The notes: generated from the letters alone by a model not told the origin. DNA of 64,000 bases from Chitinophaga eiseniae (GCF_012641265.1 NZ_JABAHZ010000003.1:124001-188000); one strand, 5' to 3'; shown: positions 7,850 through 18,100, counted from the stretch's first letter. Translations and numbers: made by a program.

Positions 7850-9820
7850 GTGATATCTCAAAACTCCATACAGCAGATCCTCAGCCGCATAGACATTGTG
7901 GATATAGTGGGTTCCTTCGTTAAATTAAAAAAACGGGGCGCCAACTACCTGGGTCTGTGCCCGTTTCACAATGAGAAGTCGCCCTCCTTCACCGTGTCTC
8001 CCGGTAAAGAAATCTATAAGTGTTTTGGCTGCGGCGCCAGCGGCAACTCGATCAGCTTTATCATGGAGCATGAAAAATACTCCTATGTAGAAGCCCTGCG
8101 CTGGCTGGCCCAACGTTACCAGATAGAGCTGGAAGAAACCGAGGTGAGTCCGGAGGTGAAGCAGTACCAGTTGATGGCGGATAGTTTGTTTATCATCAAC
8201 AACTATGCGCGGGAGTATTTCACCGATACCTTATTCAACAAGGAAGAGGGACAAAATATCGGGTTGAGCTATTTTGAAGAAAGGGGATTTACGGAAGAAA
8301 CGATCAAAAAGTTCCAGCTGGGATATTGCCTGAACACCTTCGACGCTTTCGCAAAGTCGGCACTGGATAAGGGTTACAACCTGGAATACCTGCAAAAAAC
8401 CGGTTTGGTCACCATTCGCAATGACCAGCCCGCCGACAATTACCGGGGCCGTGTTATCTTCCCTATACATAACCAGTCCGGTAAGATCCTGGGCTTTGGC
8501 GCCCGTATTTTGGGAGCCAAATCAGACCGGGCGCCCAAGTATATCAACTCCCCCGAGAATGAGATTTATGTAAAAAGCCGGGTACTGTATGGTACTTACT
8601 TTGCGCGGCATGCGATAGATAAGCAGAACGAATGCTTACTGGTAGAAGGTTATACCGATGTAATATCATTGCACCAGGCCGGCGTGGAAAACGTGGTGGC
8701 CTCCAGCGGTACCTCCCTCACACAGGACCAGTTAAGGCTCATCAAGAAATATACGAACAACCTCACCATCCTGTATGATGGGGATAGCGCCGGTGTAAAG
8801 GCAGCACTCCGTGGCCTGGATATGGCTATAGAAGAAGGTCTGAATGTAAAGCTGGTACTGCTGCCAGATAAAGAAGACCCGGATAGTTACGTACAAAAAA
8901 TAGGCGCCGCCGCTTTCCGGGAGTTTATCCGGGAGCATAAGCAGGACTTCGTGCTGTTTAAGCTGCAGCTGAGCATGCAGGAAGCCGGCAGCGACAGTAC
9001 TAAAAAGTCGCAGCTGGTAAATGAAATTGCCGAAACTATTTCCAAGATTGATAAGGCGGAAGACTTTACGCGGCAGCAGGATTATATCCGCCAATGCAGC
9101 CAGTTGCTGCATATCGACGAACAGGGGTTGATCCAGCTGGTCAATAAATTTATCCGCGACCGGCTCGTTAAGCGCGAACAGGCCCATGCCCGCAACCAAC
9201 CAGCTCCAGACGATGATGCCCTCAGCGAAGAGGCGATAGCTGCCATGGAAGCCGCAGAAACCGGCATCTCTGTAGAGTCGCTGCTCAACGGGCATGAACG
9301 GCAGGAAAAGGAGTTGGTAAAAATATTACTGCGCTTCGGGGATAAGCCCTTCAGTGAAGAAGAAAACAGTACTGTAGCAGATTATGTGTTTCATCTGCCG
9401 TACGACTTTGAAGCACTGGCAGAAAGTGAGCTGGTAAAAAGAATTTTGAGAGAATATAAAGCGCTGTATGATGCGGGAAATTTGCAGGATAAGCGCTGGT
9501 TCCTGTATCATGAAGATCAGACTTTGTCCAAACAAATTGCCAATATCCTGGAAGATAAAGAAGCAGATTTGAGCATTAACTGGAAAGACCGCTTTGAGAT
9601 TGATACCGTATATGGCGATAATGCCTACCTGAGAGATACCATCTCTACCACCAATTACCTGATACTACGCAAGATCAAAAAGCTGATCCACGAAAACCAG
9701 GAAGAGGCGAAAAAGGCCACTGAAATGGAGCAGATCATTGCCTGCCTGGAAATGCAGAAGCATTTGAATGCCCTGGAAAAAGAACTGACCAACGGTATGG
9801 GCACCGTTATTTTCAAATAG
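7850..9820 (+). CDS. dnaG: DNA primase
   Basis: DnaG makes the RNA primers for chromosome replication. The CHC2 zinc-binding domain has ligands C37, H40, C58 and C61 (LCPFHNEKS and YKCFGCGASG). The catalytic core and TOPRIM domain follow, with LLVEGYTDVISLHQAG and ILYDGDSAG, and the C-terminal half is the helicase-interacting region. At 656 residues it has normal length. The start codon is GTG at 7850, giving MISQNSIQQILSRIDIVDIV, the standard opening; no upstream ATG fits. A -7 element TATGTTTG at 7823-7830 would leave a leader of only about 13 nucleotides. It is convergent with folA, 18 bases apart. Confidence 0.97.
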   Translation: MISQNSIQQILSRIDIVDIVGSFVKLKKRGANYLGLCPFHNEKSPSFTVSPGKEIYKCFGCGASGNSISFIMEHEKYSYVEALRWLAQRYQIELEETEVSPEVKQYQLMADSLFIINNYAREYFTDTLFNKEEGQNIGLSYFEERGFTEETIKKFQLGYCLNTFDAFAKSALDKGYNLEYLQKTGLVTIRNDQPADNYRGRVIFPIHNQSGKILGFGARILGAKSDRAPKYINSPENEIYVKSRVLYGTYFARHAIDKQNECLLVEGYTDVISLHQAGVENVVASSGTSLTQDQLRLIKKYTNNLTILYDGDSAGVKAALRGLDMAIEEGLNVKLVLLPDKEDPDSYVQKIGAAAFREFIREHKQDFVLFKLQLSMQEAGSDSTKKSQLVNEIAETISKIDKAEDFTRQQDYIRQCSQLLHIDEQGLIQLVNKFIRDRLVKREQAHARNQPAPDDDALSEEAIAAMEAAETGISVESLLNGHERQEKELVKILLRFGDKPFSEEENSTVADYVFHLPYDFEALAESELVKRILREYKALYDAGNLQDKRWFLYHEDQTLSKQIANILEDKEADLSINWKDRFEIDTVYGDNAYLRDTISTTNYLILRKIKKLIHENQEEAKKATEMEQIIACLEMQKHLNALEKELTNGMGTVIFK

Positions 9821-9838
9821 CCGTCAACGTTAGCAGTC

Positions 9839-10330
9839 CTATATTCTTTCCCATACCTGGAAAGAGAAGGGGTATTGATTCTTCTCATCTTCCTCGTGGC
9901 GTTCATCACTTACCAGTTCAAATTCGCCACCATCGATTTGCGGGAAGAAAGCATCGCCAGGTACCACTGCATATACGCGGGTGAGGTAAATGCGATCTAT
10001 TTTGGCCCAGGCTTGTTCGAAGATTTGTGAACCGCCGGTGATAAACAATTCGTCGCCTCCGAAAGAGCGGGCTTTTTCGATGCCCTCTTCAATAGAGCTA
10101 ACGATATATGCTCCCTCCGGGTGATAATCAGCCTGCCGGGTAATGACAATATTAGGGCGGCCCGGGAGGGGCTTGCCGAGCGAGTCGAAAGTTTTGCGTC
10201 CCATTACAATGGGTTTGCCCAATGTAGTGGCCTTAAAATATTTAAGATCAGTAGGCAGGCGCCAGGGCAGCATGTTATTGATACCAATGACGTTATTTTC
10301 TGACGCTGCTACGATGATAGAAATGCGCAT
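9839..10330 (-). CDS. folA: dihydrofolate reductase
   Basis: Dihydrofolate reductase regenerates tetrahydrofolate with NADPH. The 163 residues show the family opening ISIIVAASENNVIG, the substrate loop NMLPWRLPTDLKYFK with catalytic aspartate, GKPIVMGRKTFDSLGKPLPGR and the NADP-binding FITGGSQIFEQA. It lies 11 bases downstream of thyA on the same strand. The pair is a functional unit: thymidylate synthase oxidises methylene-tetrahydrofolate to dihydrofolate, which this enzyme reduces again. Confidence 0.96.
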   Translation of the reverse strand: MRISIIVAASENNVIGINNMLPWRLPTDLKYFKATTLGKPIVMGRKTFDSLGKPLPGRPNIVITRQADYHPEGAYIVSSIEEGIEKARSFGGDELFITGGSQIFEQAWAKIDRIYLTRVYAVVPGDAFFPQIDGGEFELVSDERHEEDEKNQYPFSFQVWERI

Positions 10331-10341
10331 ATATGCAAAGG

Positions 10342-11163
10342 TTATATAGCTACCGGAGCTTTAATAGCGGGGTGAAACTGGTAGTCCTGTAGTTCGAAAT
10401 CTTCGAAGGTAAAAGAAAAGATGTCTTTTACTTCCGGGTTGATTTTCATGACCGGCAGTGGGAATGGCTGCCTGCTCAGCTGCAGTTGCGCCTGTTCCAT
10501 ATGGTTGCTATACAGGTGTACATCGCCAAAGGTGTGTATAAAGTCGCCGGCATCCAGGTCGCATACCTGCGCCATCATCATGGTCAGCAGCGCGTAGGAA
10601 GCAATATTGAATGGTACGCCCAGGAATACGTCGGCGCTGCGCTGATAAAGTTGGCAGCTTAGTTTTCCGCGGGTCTCCCCTTTTTCTTTATCTGCCGGGG
10701 TTACATAAAACTGGAACAGGCAATGGCAGGGGCTGAGTGCCATTTCAGACAGCTCTCCTACGTTCCAGGCGTTGACGATAATACGGCGGGAGTCGGGGTT
10801 GTTTTTGATAGTGTTGACCGCTTCTGTGATCTGGTCAATCACCTTCCCGCTGCGGGTTTCCCAGCTACGCCATTGTTTACCGTAAACAGGGCCCAGGTTG
10901 CCATTTTTATCAGCCCATTCGTCCCAGATACTTACGCCATGCTCTTTTAGCCAGGCAATATTGGTATCGCCTCTTAAAAACCAGAGCAGTTCGTATATAA
11001 TTGATTTAAGATGTAATTTCTTGGTAGTTACTAATGGAAAGCCTTCCTGTAAATTGAAACGCATCTGGTAGCCAAAGCAACTCGTAGTGCCGGTTCCGGT
11101 ACGGTCCGTTTTCACTGCGCCGTCACGGATAATATGTTGTAATAATGATAAATACTGATCCAT
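10342..11163 (-). CDS. thyA: thymidylate synthase (ThyA type)
   Basis: ThyA methylates dUMP to dTMP using methylene-tetrahydrofolate. The 273-residue protein contains DRTGTGT near residue 22, [19 protein letters not shown] text ([15 protein letters not shown]), the nucleophile cysteine in [37 protein letters not shown], and the C-terminal GDVHLYSNH. It is the first gene of a two-gene operon with folA (11-bp gap). No flavin-dependent ThyX is needed in this arrangement. Confidence 0.97.
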   Translation of the reverse strand: MDQYLSLLQHIIRDGAVKTDRTGTGTTSCFGYQMRFNLQEGFPLVTTKKLHLKSIIYELLWFLRGDTNIAWLKEHGVSIWDEWADKNGNLGPVYGKQWRSWETRSGKVIDQITEAVNTIKNNPDSRRIIVNAWNVGELSEMALSPCHCLFQFYVTPADKEKGETRGKLSCQLYQRSADVFLGVPFNIASYALLTMMMAQVCDLDAGDFIHTFGDVHLYSNHMEQAQLQLSRQPFPLPVMKINPEVKDIFSFTFEDFELQDYQFHPAIKAPVAI

Positions 11164-11491
11164 AAGGCTGCAATTTACAAAGTTTACGGATGAAAAATAT
11201 AATGTATTCCAGTCAAAGAAAAAAACGGTAGATACGTATAAATCACGTAAATTTTGTTCACTGCTTAGTATTCGACTTACCGAGACTGGCTTAATGAGAA
11301 GGCTTGCAGGAAGTATGTGCGGAAAACCTCAATGACCATGACCACTTCACTGCATAACCAAGGCAACAAAATCAGCTATAATTAGCAACCAAAATCAGGA
11401 ATTACTATTTACTTCATTATTAAATCTGCTATCAGCTCTATGATAAGATAACCTATTTCATCACATCATCATTTTATAAACCAAACAAGCT
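11164..11491. other. 328-bp non-coding stretch between thyA and susC
   Basis: This divergent intergenic region should hold the promoters of thyA (leftward) and susC (rightward). I found no full -33/-7 pair for either. A partial match AAACTTTG lies on the minus strand at 11178-11185. There is no ORF with coding character, no tRNA and no strong hairpin. Confidence 0.5.
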
Positions 11492-14488
11492 ATGCTTCTA
11501 CCAAAATCAGGCTTGCTGGTACTGCTATGTCTTTGCAGTACCCTGGCATTATTTGCCCAACAAAATATCACCGGAAAAACAAGGGATGCCGTTAGTGGCA
11601 GACCTATTCCCGGTGTAACCGTGCGGGTACCCAATACTAATAAAGGCACCATTTCGGACGCCAGCGGTAATTATACGTTGGTGGTACCAGCCGGCACAAC
11701 CAGCTTACTGGTCAGCTATACTGGCTATAAAAGCCAAACCATCCCGATCAAAGCTGATCAATCTGTAGTTAATATTTCCATGGAGGAAGACTTTGCACGT
11801 CTCGAAGAAATTGTAGTAACCGGTTTGGCTACCAATGTAAAGCGCGCCAACCTGGCGAATGCGGTAGCTACTATTTCCGGTAAAGAATTAACTGGCGTGG
11901 CGCCTGCACAAACCTTCGATGCTGCACTGAGTGGTAAAATACCCGGCGCATTGATCACCGCCAACTCGGGCGCTCCCGGTGGCGGTATCTCTGTAAAAAT
12001 GCGTGGTATTACTTCCGTATTCGGTAATTCACAGCCACTGTATGTGGTAGACGGCGTTTTCTTCAGCAGCGCCAGTATTCCTGCGGGCCTCAACGATGTA
12101 ACCGCTGCGGCCACCGCTGGTAATCCGAATAACCAGGATAACCCCTCCAGCCGTATCGCTGACCTCAACCCTGAAGATATCGAAAACATAGAGATCCTGA
12201 AAGGCGCCTCTGCTTCCGCCTTGTATGGCGCAAAAGCAGCTGCCGGCGTAGTTATCATCACTACAAAAAAGGGTAAGTCAGGGAAAACTAAAATCAGTAT
12301 AAACCAGGAAACAGGTTTCGTGAAAGAACGGCATCTGCTGGGGGTACGCACCTTTACGCCCGAAACAGCTGCAGACCTGGCAGGTACTGCCGACAACCCA
12401 GATCCTGCTGTACAGGCCAAACGCGCGGCATTAAAAGCGCAGTTTAACGATGCAAAAAGCGCAGGAAAAATTTATGATTATGAAAGAGAAATGTACGGAC
12501 AAACCGGACTTTTGCTGAACACGAATGTATCAGTGAGTGGCGGTGGAGATAAAACCACCTTTTACCTTTCCGGCAACCGCCGGCAGGAACAAGGCATTAT
12601 CAAAGGCACCGGGTATTTCAACAATTCCCTGCGCCTGAATGTAGATCATAAGATAAACGATCGTATATCCCTCGGCGTTACCACCAATTATATTGGTTCT
12701 TCCTCCGACAGAGGGCTTACCAACAATGATAATAACGGTGTTACTTTTGGTGTGGCACTTTCTTCCACGCCAGATTTCATAGACCTGCACCCCAATGCGC
12801 TCGGTGAATATCCCCGTAACCCCTTTGCAGCTTCCAATCCGTTGGAAACAAGGGACAGGATCATCAACAACGAGCTGACCAATCGCTTTGTGGGTGGCGC
12901 CAATATTGAAATCAAATTCCAACAAAGTGCGCATTCCACTACCAAATTTGTGGGTCGTGGCGGTCTGGATTATTTCAATTTCAAAACCGCGGCCCTGTTT
13001 CCCCGTGATCTGCAATTTGAAGAAAATGGTTTGCTGGGACAATCTATACAGGGAAACACCAACAGCTCCAATACTAACTGGGGTGGATTTTTTGTGAATA
13101 CATTTATTCCCAATGAAAACATCAGTTTAACCAGCAGTGCCGGTGCTACACTGGAAACCGGTTTCATGGATAATATTGTTACATCCGCCAGCAACCTGGT
13201 ATCCGGACAAAGCAACCTGGACGCGAGTGGTAACACCACTACCCGGCAGTTCCGCCAGAAATACCGCGATAATGGTTTCTTTGTACAGGAAGAATTGACG
13301 TTGATTGATGCGTTTACCATTAGTGGGGGTGTGCGTTTCGACAGGTCTACCAACAATGGCGACTATAAGAAATACTACGTCTTCCCTAAAGGAGCGGTGT
13401 CATGGAATCTTACTAAAATGAAATTCTGGAAAGTAGATGCTATCGATAACCTGAAAGTGCGGGCTGCGTATGGTCAATCAGGTAACGTACCTCCTTACGG
13501 CAGTAAATTTACCGCCATGTTGGGAAGCAATATCGGCGGCCTTCCGGGCGTACTGGTAGATAACTTACAGGGAAATGCCCAGATCAAACCGGAAAGGCAG
13601 GCTGAATTTGAAACCGGTCTGGATATCAGTGTGCTGAAAGGTCGTATCAGCCTGGAAGCCACCTACTACGACAAAACCATTACTGATGTATTGCTGCGTC
13701 ACAACCTTCCCGGTTCTACCGGTTTTGCCACCGAGTGGAAAAACAGTGGCGACCTGAAAAACCAGGGTATAGAACTGGGACTTACCGTGATACCGGTGAA
13801 TACGCCTAATTTCAAGTGGACCAGTAACCTTAACTGGTGGCGTAACCGGTCGAAGGTAACACGACTGATTATACCTCCTTTTGCGATAGGTGCATTTGGT
13901 AACTCACTGGGTACTTTCTACCTGGAACAGGGCAAACCTGCCACGCAGATCAAAGGTAACGTAGGAGGTCAATTGAAACTGCTTGGCGACGCAGAGCCTA
14001 AATTCCAGGCGAGTTTCTTCAATGAGCTCACCATCTTTAAAAACTTCTCCCTGCGTTTCCTGATTCACTGGAAAAAAGGCGGAGATAATATTAATCTCAC
14101 TGAGCTGCTGACCGACCTGGGCTCCACTACCGTTGACTACGACGATGTTATCAACGGTATGAAGGCAGGCCTTTACCGCCAGAATGCAGGCGACGCCTCC
14201 ATTTATGTACAGGATGCTTCGTACGTGCGTATCCGTGAGATAGGCCTTTACTATAGTATTCCGCTAAAAAATACAGAGAAGATCAAATCGATTCGCGTAG
14301 GTATTTCCGCGAACAACTTCTTTACCTGGACGAGATACAAAGGATATGATCCCGAAGTATCCAATTTTGGAAGCAACACAATTACCACCTCTCAAAGCCG
14401 TGGTAGTAATGGGTTATCAACAGGTGTAGACGTAACGCCGTACCCTGCTTCCAAGAGAGCCAGCTTCCATGTTGGTATAGATTTCTGA
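11492..14488 (+). CDS. SusC/RagA family TonB-linked outer membrane protein
   Basis: This is a 998-residue outer-membrane channel that works with a SusD lipoprotein and takes energy from TonB-ExbBD. It has a signal peptide (about 1-23), a CarboxypepD_reg-like domain (about 24-105; ITGKTRDAVSGRPIPGV, GYKSQTIPI), the plug domain with VSVKMRGI-type and PLYVVDGV motifs and NPEDIENIEILKGASASALYGAKAA, then the beta-barrel ending in a terminal phenylalanine. It has no N-terminal STN domain, so it should not signal to an anti-sigma factor; none is adjacent. The partner susD begins 29 bases downstream. No enzyme gene accompanies the pair, so the ligand is unknown. Confidence 0.93.
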   Translation: MLLPKSGLLVLLCLCSTLALFAQQNITGKTRDAVSGRPIPGVTVRVPNTNKGTISDASGNYTLVVPAGTTSLLVSYTGYKSQTIPIKADQSVVNISMEEDFARLEEIVVTGLATNVKRANLANAVATISGKELTGVAPAQTFDAALSGKIPGALITANSGAPGGGISVKMRGITSVFGNSQPLYVVDGVFFSSASIPAGLNDVTAAATAGNPNNQDNPSSRIADLNPEDIENIEILKGASASALYGAKAAAGVVIITTKKGKSGKTKISINQETGFVKERHLLGVRTFTPETAADLAGTADNPDPAVQAKRAALKAQFNDAKSAGKIYDYEREMYGQTGLLLNTNVSVSGGGDKTTFYLSGNRRQEQGIIKGTGYFNNSLRLNVDHKINDRISLGVTTNYIGSSSDRGLTNNDNNGVTFGVALSSTPDFIDLHPNALGEYPRNPFAASNPLETRDRIINNELTNRFVGGANIEIKFQQSAHSTTKFVGRGGLDYFNFKTAALFPRDLQFEENGLLGQSIQGNTNSSNTNWGGFFVNTFIPNENISLTSSAGATLETGFMDNIVTSASNLVSGQSNLDASGNTTTRQFRQKYRDNGFFVQEELTLIDAFTISGGVRFDRSTNNGDYKKYYVFPKGAVSWNLTKMKFWKVDAIDNLKVRAAYGQSGNVPPYGSKFTAMLGSNIGGLPGVLVDNLQGNAQIKPERQAEFETGLDISVLKGRISLEATYYDKTITDVLLRHNLPGSTGFATEWKNSGDLKNQGIELGLTVIPVNTPNFKWTSNLNWWRNRSKVTRLIIPPFAIGAFGNSLGTFYLEQGKPATQIKGNVGGQLKLLGDAEPKFQASFFNELTIFKNFSLRFLIHWKKGGDNINLTELLTDLGSTTVDYDDVINGMKAGLYRQNAGDASIYVQDASYVRIREIGLYYSIPLKNTEKIKSIRVGISANNFFTWTRYKGYDPEVSNFGSNTITTSQSRGSNGLSTGVDVTPYPASKRASFHVGIDF

Positions 14489-14517
14489 TCATTATCTGTC
14501 TGTTAAAATCATTGTAT

Positions 14518-15834
14518 ATGAAAAAACATATTTCCATTATTTCGATATTCTTTTTTCTGCTGGGCTTTGCGGCTTGTCAGAAGGGAGAGATCAACAGCTT
14601 AAATACACCGGTGGTAGCGGGAATTACGGCCGACCCTTCCAAAAGTGATTTGTTTAACCTGGTTACCGGAGCCGAATCCGGTATGCGTTTTAACATGGCT
14701 GTATACCTGGATGGGTTGGGTGTTATTGGCCGGGAAATCTATCGTTTCTCGGGTGCAGAACCGCGTTATACGACCGACTTGCTCGGTGCCGGAACAAAGG
14801 TGCTGGACAATAATACCTTTTATCTCACTAATCCCTGGAACTCCCGTTACCAGGTAATGCGGCAGTGCTTTATTCTGCTGGATGCCGTTAAGAATACCAG
14901 AAGTGCCGTGGCAACAGATGCCCAAAAGAAGGCCTTTACCGGTTTTGCCAAAACCATTATCGGCTATCAGCTTTTGTTGAATATTAACATGACGGACTCC
15001 AATGGCGCCCGCATACCGCAACCCAACGGCTCGCCGATAGGTCCGATTATCACCGATCCCGGAGCAGTGATGGATGCGGCGCTGAAATTCCTGGATGATG
15101 GTAAAGCAGATCTGACAGGCGCCGAAGTCATATTCCCCCTATCCGGTTTTGGTAACTACAGTAATGCTGCCGGGCTGTTAAAGTTCAACCGGGCCATCGC
15201 TGCAAGGATTTATACTTATCGCAAAAACTGGACGGCCGCACTGACAGCATTGAACGAATCCTTCCTCAACCTGAACGGCCCCTTAAATGACGGCGTATAT
15301 CATACTTTTTCCACCAATGGAGGCGATATCGCCAATACATTGTTCCTGCCACCAAATGGTAACGGGGAAGTAAGAGTAGCTCATCCTGCCTTTGTTACCG
15401 ATGCTTTACCAAACGATGACCGGTTATCCACCAAAACGGCGTTGCGTAATTCATCTGCCAGCCAGAGCGGATTAACCGGCAACCGCGATGTGATTATCTG
15501 GAGTTCCCTGAACGCTCCCGTTAGTATTATCCGTAACGAGGAGCTGATCTTAATTTATGCAGAAGCCAAGATCCAGACAGGCAGTTTCCCTGATGCCATT
15601 GTAGCGTTGAACAGGATACGGGTATCCCATAACCTGACTCCCTATGCAGGTGCAGTCACCTTCAATGCGTTGATTAATGAACTGCTGTACAACCGGCGTT
15701 ACTCCCTTTTCATGGAAGGGCACCGTTGGATTGATATGAGAAGATATGGCCGGTTAAGCCAGCTTCCTATTGACCGTCCCGGCGATGACGTATGGGCCAG
15801 GTATCCGTTGCCACAGAATGAAAGTAACCAGTGA
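14518..15834 (+). CDS. SusD/RagB family nutrient-binding outer membrane lipoprotein
   Basis: This surface lipoprotein caps the SusC channel and captures the ligand. The start is set at ATG 14518, since the open frame before it begins only with TTG; this gives MKKHISIISIFFFLLGFAAC with lipobox cysteine at about residue 20. TPR-like helices follow, with the conserved C-terminal NEELILIYAEAKIQTG and EGHRWIDMRRYGRL motifs of the family. At 438 residues it is slightly short but has both ends. It is co-transcribed with the upstream susC and followed by a terminator hairpin at 15863-15906. Confidence 0.9.
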   Translation: MKKHISIISIFFFLLGFAACQKGEINSLNTPVVAGITADPSKSDLFNLVTGAESGMRFNMAVYLDGLGVIGREIYRFSGAEPRYTTDLLGAGTKVLDNNTFYLTNPWNSRYQVMRQCFILLDAVKNTRSAVATDAQKKAFTGFAKTIIGYQLLLNINMTDSNGARIPQPNGSPIGPIITDPGAVMDAALKFLDDGKADLTGAEVIFPLSGFGNYSNAAGLLKFNRAIAARIYTYRKNWTAALTALNESFLNLNGPLNDGVYHTFSTNGGDIANTLFLPPNGNGEVRVAHPAFVTDALPNDDRLSTKTALRNSSASQSGLTGNRDVIIWSSLNAPVSIIRNEELILIYAEAKIQTGSFPDAIVALNRIRVSHNLTPYAGAVTFNALINELLYNRRYSLFMEGHRWIDMRRYGRLSQLPIDRPGDDVWARYPLPQNESNQ

Positions 15835-15862
15835 TGAGATAGCTACACAGGAGTTATAAAAT

Positions 15863-15906
15863 AACAAAGCCGCAAAGCTGGTATAGATACCACTTGCGGC
15901 TTTGTT
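15863..15906. terminator. bidirectional terminator between susD and proline dehydrogenase gene
   Basis: Outer 13-base arms (15863-15875 and 15894-15906) are exact complements, and an inner six-base stem TGGTAT/ATACCA continues the hairpin. T-rich sequence follows on the plus strand. It sits between two convergent stop codons. Confidence 0.7.
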
Positions 15907-15930
15907 GTTTTATAGTTCTACAGGCGCAGC

Positions 15931-17112
15931 TTAATTCAGTCCCCTCCGCTTCATTTCTTTCCTGATCAATCCCAGTTCACGGCCCATTTGTCCGGCGATG
16001 GAAGTGTTTTCCTGGGCCCTGCGGAGCAGGTAAGGCATTACCTCTTTTACCGGGCCATAGGGCAGGTATTTGCTGACGTTATAGCCGGCGTGCGCCAGGT
16101 TGAAAGTGATATTATCGCTCATCCCCAGCAGCTGTGAAAAGCTTACATGGGAATGATTATGAGATATTCCTTTCTGATCGAGCATACGTGCCGCCAGCAT
16201 GCAGCTGTTTTCGTTGTGGGTACCGATGAATACGGCCAGTTTATCGATGTTATCGATACAAAATTTCACGGCAGCATCGTAGTCCTTATCAGTAGCAGCT
16301 TTGCTGGGTTGGATGGGGGTGGGATAATTGTTTTCCGCAGCCCGTTTATTTTCTTTTTCCATGTAGGCGCCCCGTACCAGTTTGGCGCCCAACAGGTAAC
16401 CCTTTTCCTGGGCTTTTGCCAGCGATACCTGCAGGAAAGCATAGCGGTCGTGGCAATACATTTGGAAAGTATTGTATATAATTACTTTGTTCTTGTTAAA
16501 TAAGGCCATCATTTCATCGGTAAGTTCATCTACCGGCCCCTGGATCCAGGACTCTTCTGCATCTATAAGGATGGCTACATTATGTTTGGCGCCGGCTTCT
16601 GCGATGGCGCGTACACGGCCGCGAACGCGGGCATATTCTTCCTGTTCTGCGGTGGTTAATGTTTCCTTGCGGTGTACTTTCTCCAACAGCTCAAACCTGG
16701 CAAAACCGGTTACTTTGATTGCGATAAAAGGAATATCCGGCCTGGTAGCAGCATATTGAATGGCACGGATAAATTCGGGTACGGCAGCATCATAACTATC
16801 TTCCCCCTCCATTGCTTCTACGCCGTAGTCCAGCACTACGCCAACGTGGTAGTTGCCCAGCTGCAGAGCTGTTGTGGCCGCTTCCTCGAGGCTTTCCCCT
16901 CCACAAAATTGTGAAAAGATGGTGTTTTTGATGATCCCTTGAATGGGTAACCTTAGTTTAAAGGCGATGGGAGTCATCACGGAGCCGAATTTTACCAACC
17001 AGGGTTTCCCGATATTACTAAAGAGAAAGTTGGCTTTTTTCAGTGCGTGGTCGGTCTTTGCCTCAAATGCAATAGCCGTATTATCAAAAGATAAAGATAG
17101 CTGCTTTTCCAT
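15931..17112 (-). CDS. proline dehydrogenase
   Basis: Proline dehydrogenase is an FAD TIM-barrel enzyme that oxidises proline to pyrroline-5-carboxylate, feeding electrons to the respiratory chain. Motifs seen are CGGESLEEA, VVLDYGVEAMEGE, GAKLVRGAYMEKENKRA and GTHNENS near the C-terminus, ending with the LLRRAQENTS segment. At 393 residues it is the single-domain form, separate from P5C dehydrogenase. The start is ATG 17112; the frame extends three codons further only to a TTG. It is divergent from the FecR-domain gene. No P5C dehydrogenase gene lies in the window. Confidence 0.92.
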   Translation of the reverse strand: MEKQLSLSFDNTAIAFEAKTDHALKKANFLFSNIGKPWLVKFGSVMTPIAFKLRLPIQGIIKNTIFSQFCGGESLEEAATTALQLGNYHVGVVLDYGVEAMEGEDSYDAAVPEFIRAIQYAATRPDIPFIAIKVTGFARFELLEKVHRKETLTTAEQEEYARVRGRVRAIAEAGAKHNVAILIDAEESWIQGPVDELTDEMMALFNKNKVIIYNTFQMYCHDRYAFLQVSLAKAQEKGYLLGAKLVRGAYMEKENKRAAENNYPTPIQPSKAATDKDYDAAVKFCIDNIDKLAVFIGTHNENSCMLAARMLDQKGISHNHSHVSFSQLLGMSDNITFNLAHAGYNVSKYLPYGPVKEVMPYLLRRAQENTSIAGQMGRELGLIRKEMKRRGLN

Positions 17113-17294
17113 GGGCCGCAAAGTTAGGGTGCGTATAGCTTCCAGCCAAAAATCATTATAATATCAGCATATCTTTTTAACAGCGTTATCAGATATTGTC
17201 TATTGCTTCTCAGAAATTGTTTAAGCATACCTTTTTGCCGCTGTTTATTTTATTAATTTTAGGCCTTTTCTCTTACATACAAAATTCCCGGAAT

Positions 17295-18092
17295 ATGCTA
17301 TTTAAATCTGATACTATCTCCTGTACGCCGTCCTGGAAACCTATGCTTGTCGTGTTGCTCACGGGGGGAATAGCATTCAGCAGCTGTAAACCGGCCGAGC
17401 CGGCCCATAACAACGCTACCCTGCAAACACCGGGTATTAAATACACTACGCATAAGGGCGTTACCGGTCAGCGCACCGTTGTAACACTGCCCGACAGTTC
17501 GCAGGTGATCCTGAACGCCGCATCGGTACTGGATGTACCGGAAAACTACGGGCAGGGTAACCGGTCGGTGATACTGGATGGCGATGCTTTCTTTAACGTA
17601 ACACCTTCCAGCGATACCTTTACCGTTACCAGTGATAAGTTGAGAGCTACCGTACTGGGCACCGCTTTTAAAATGCGCTCTTTTGCCAGTCAACATGGCG
17701 CTACCGTATACCTGCTTCATGGAAAAATAAGGGTAAGCAAATCTTACCACTCTCCTACCGACAATCAACCGGAAGTACTGGAGCGCGGACAAATGATCCT
17801 GGCCAATAACGAAATAGACCTGATGGAAAAGGAAACCTATCATCCGGAGGAACTGGAAACCTGGTTATCGGATACGCTGACCATCAGCAACGCCAATCCC
17901 ATGGCTATTTCGAGGGTACTGGAAGATTGGTTTGGGGTAGAAGTGGAAATGAAGGGAGATGCCTCTAAAGCGCCGGTGATCACCGATGCCCGCTTTTTTC
18001 ATGCTACGCTTGAAGAGGTGTTACGCAACCTGGGTGAACAACAGCACTTCAAATATAAGATCAGTAACAACAAGGCTACCATTACCTTCTAA
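17295..18092 (+). CDS. orphan FecR-domain protein, probable lipoprotein
   Basis: The protein has a FecR domain (RTVVTLPDSSQVILNAASVL, VILDGDAFFNV, TVLGTAFKMRSF, VYLLHGKIRV) followed by a C-terminal DUF4974-like segment (ISRVLEDWFGVEVEMKG ... FFHATLEEVLRNL). These normally form the periplasmic half of anti-sigma factors. Here the usual N-terminal cytoplasmic and membrane part is missing. From ATG 17295 the chain has a hydrophobic stretch ending in IAFSSC, a plausible lipobox. The frame is open upstream to TTG 17196, which would add a second hydrophobic segment. No sigma factor or SusC gene is adjacent, so a role in sigma control is doubtful. Confidence 0.8.
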   Translation: MLFKSDTISCTPSWKPMLVVLLTGGIAFSSCKPAEPAHNNATLQTPGIKYTTHKGVTGQRTVVTLPDSSQVILNAASVLDVPENYGQGNRSVILDGDAFFNVTPSSDTFTVTSDKLRATVLGTAFKMRSFASQHGATVYLLHGKIRVSKSYHSPTDNQPEVLERGQMILANNEIDLMEKETYHPEELETWLSDTLTISNANPMAISRVLEDWFGVEVEMKGDASKAPVITDARFFHATLEEVLRNLGEQQHFKYKISNNKATITF

Positions 18093-18100
18093 AAGAAAGA

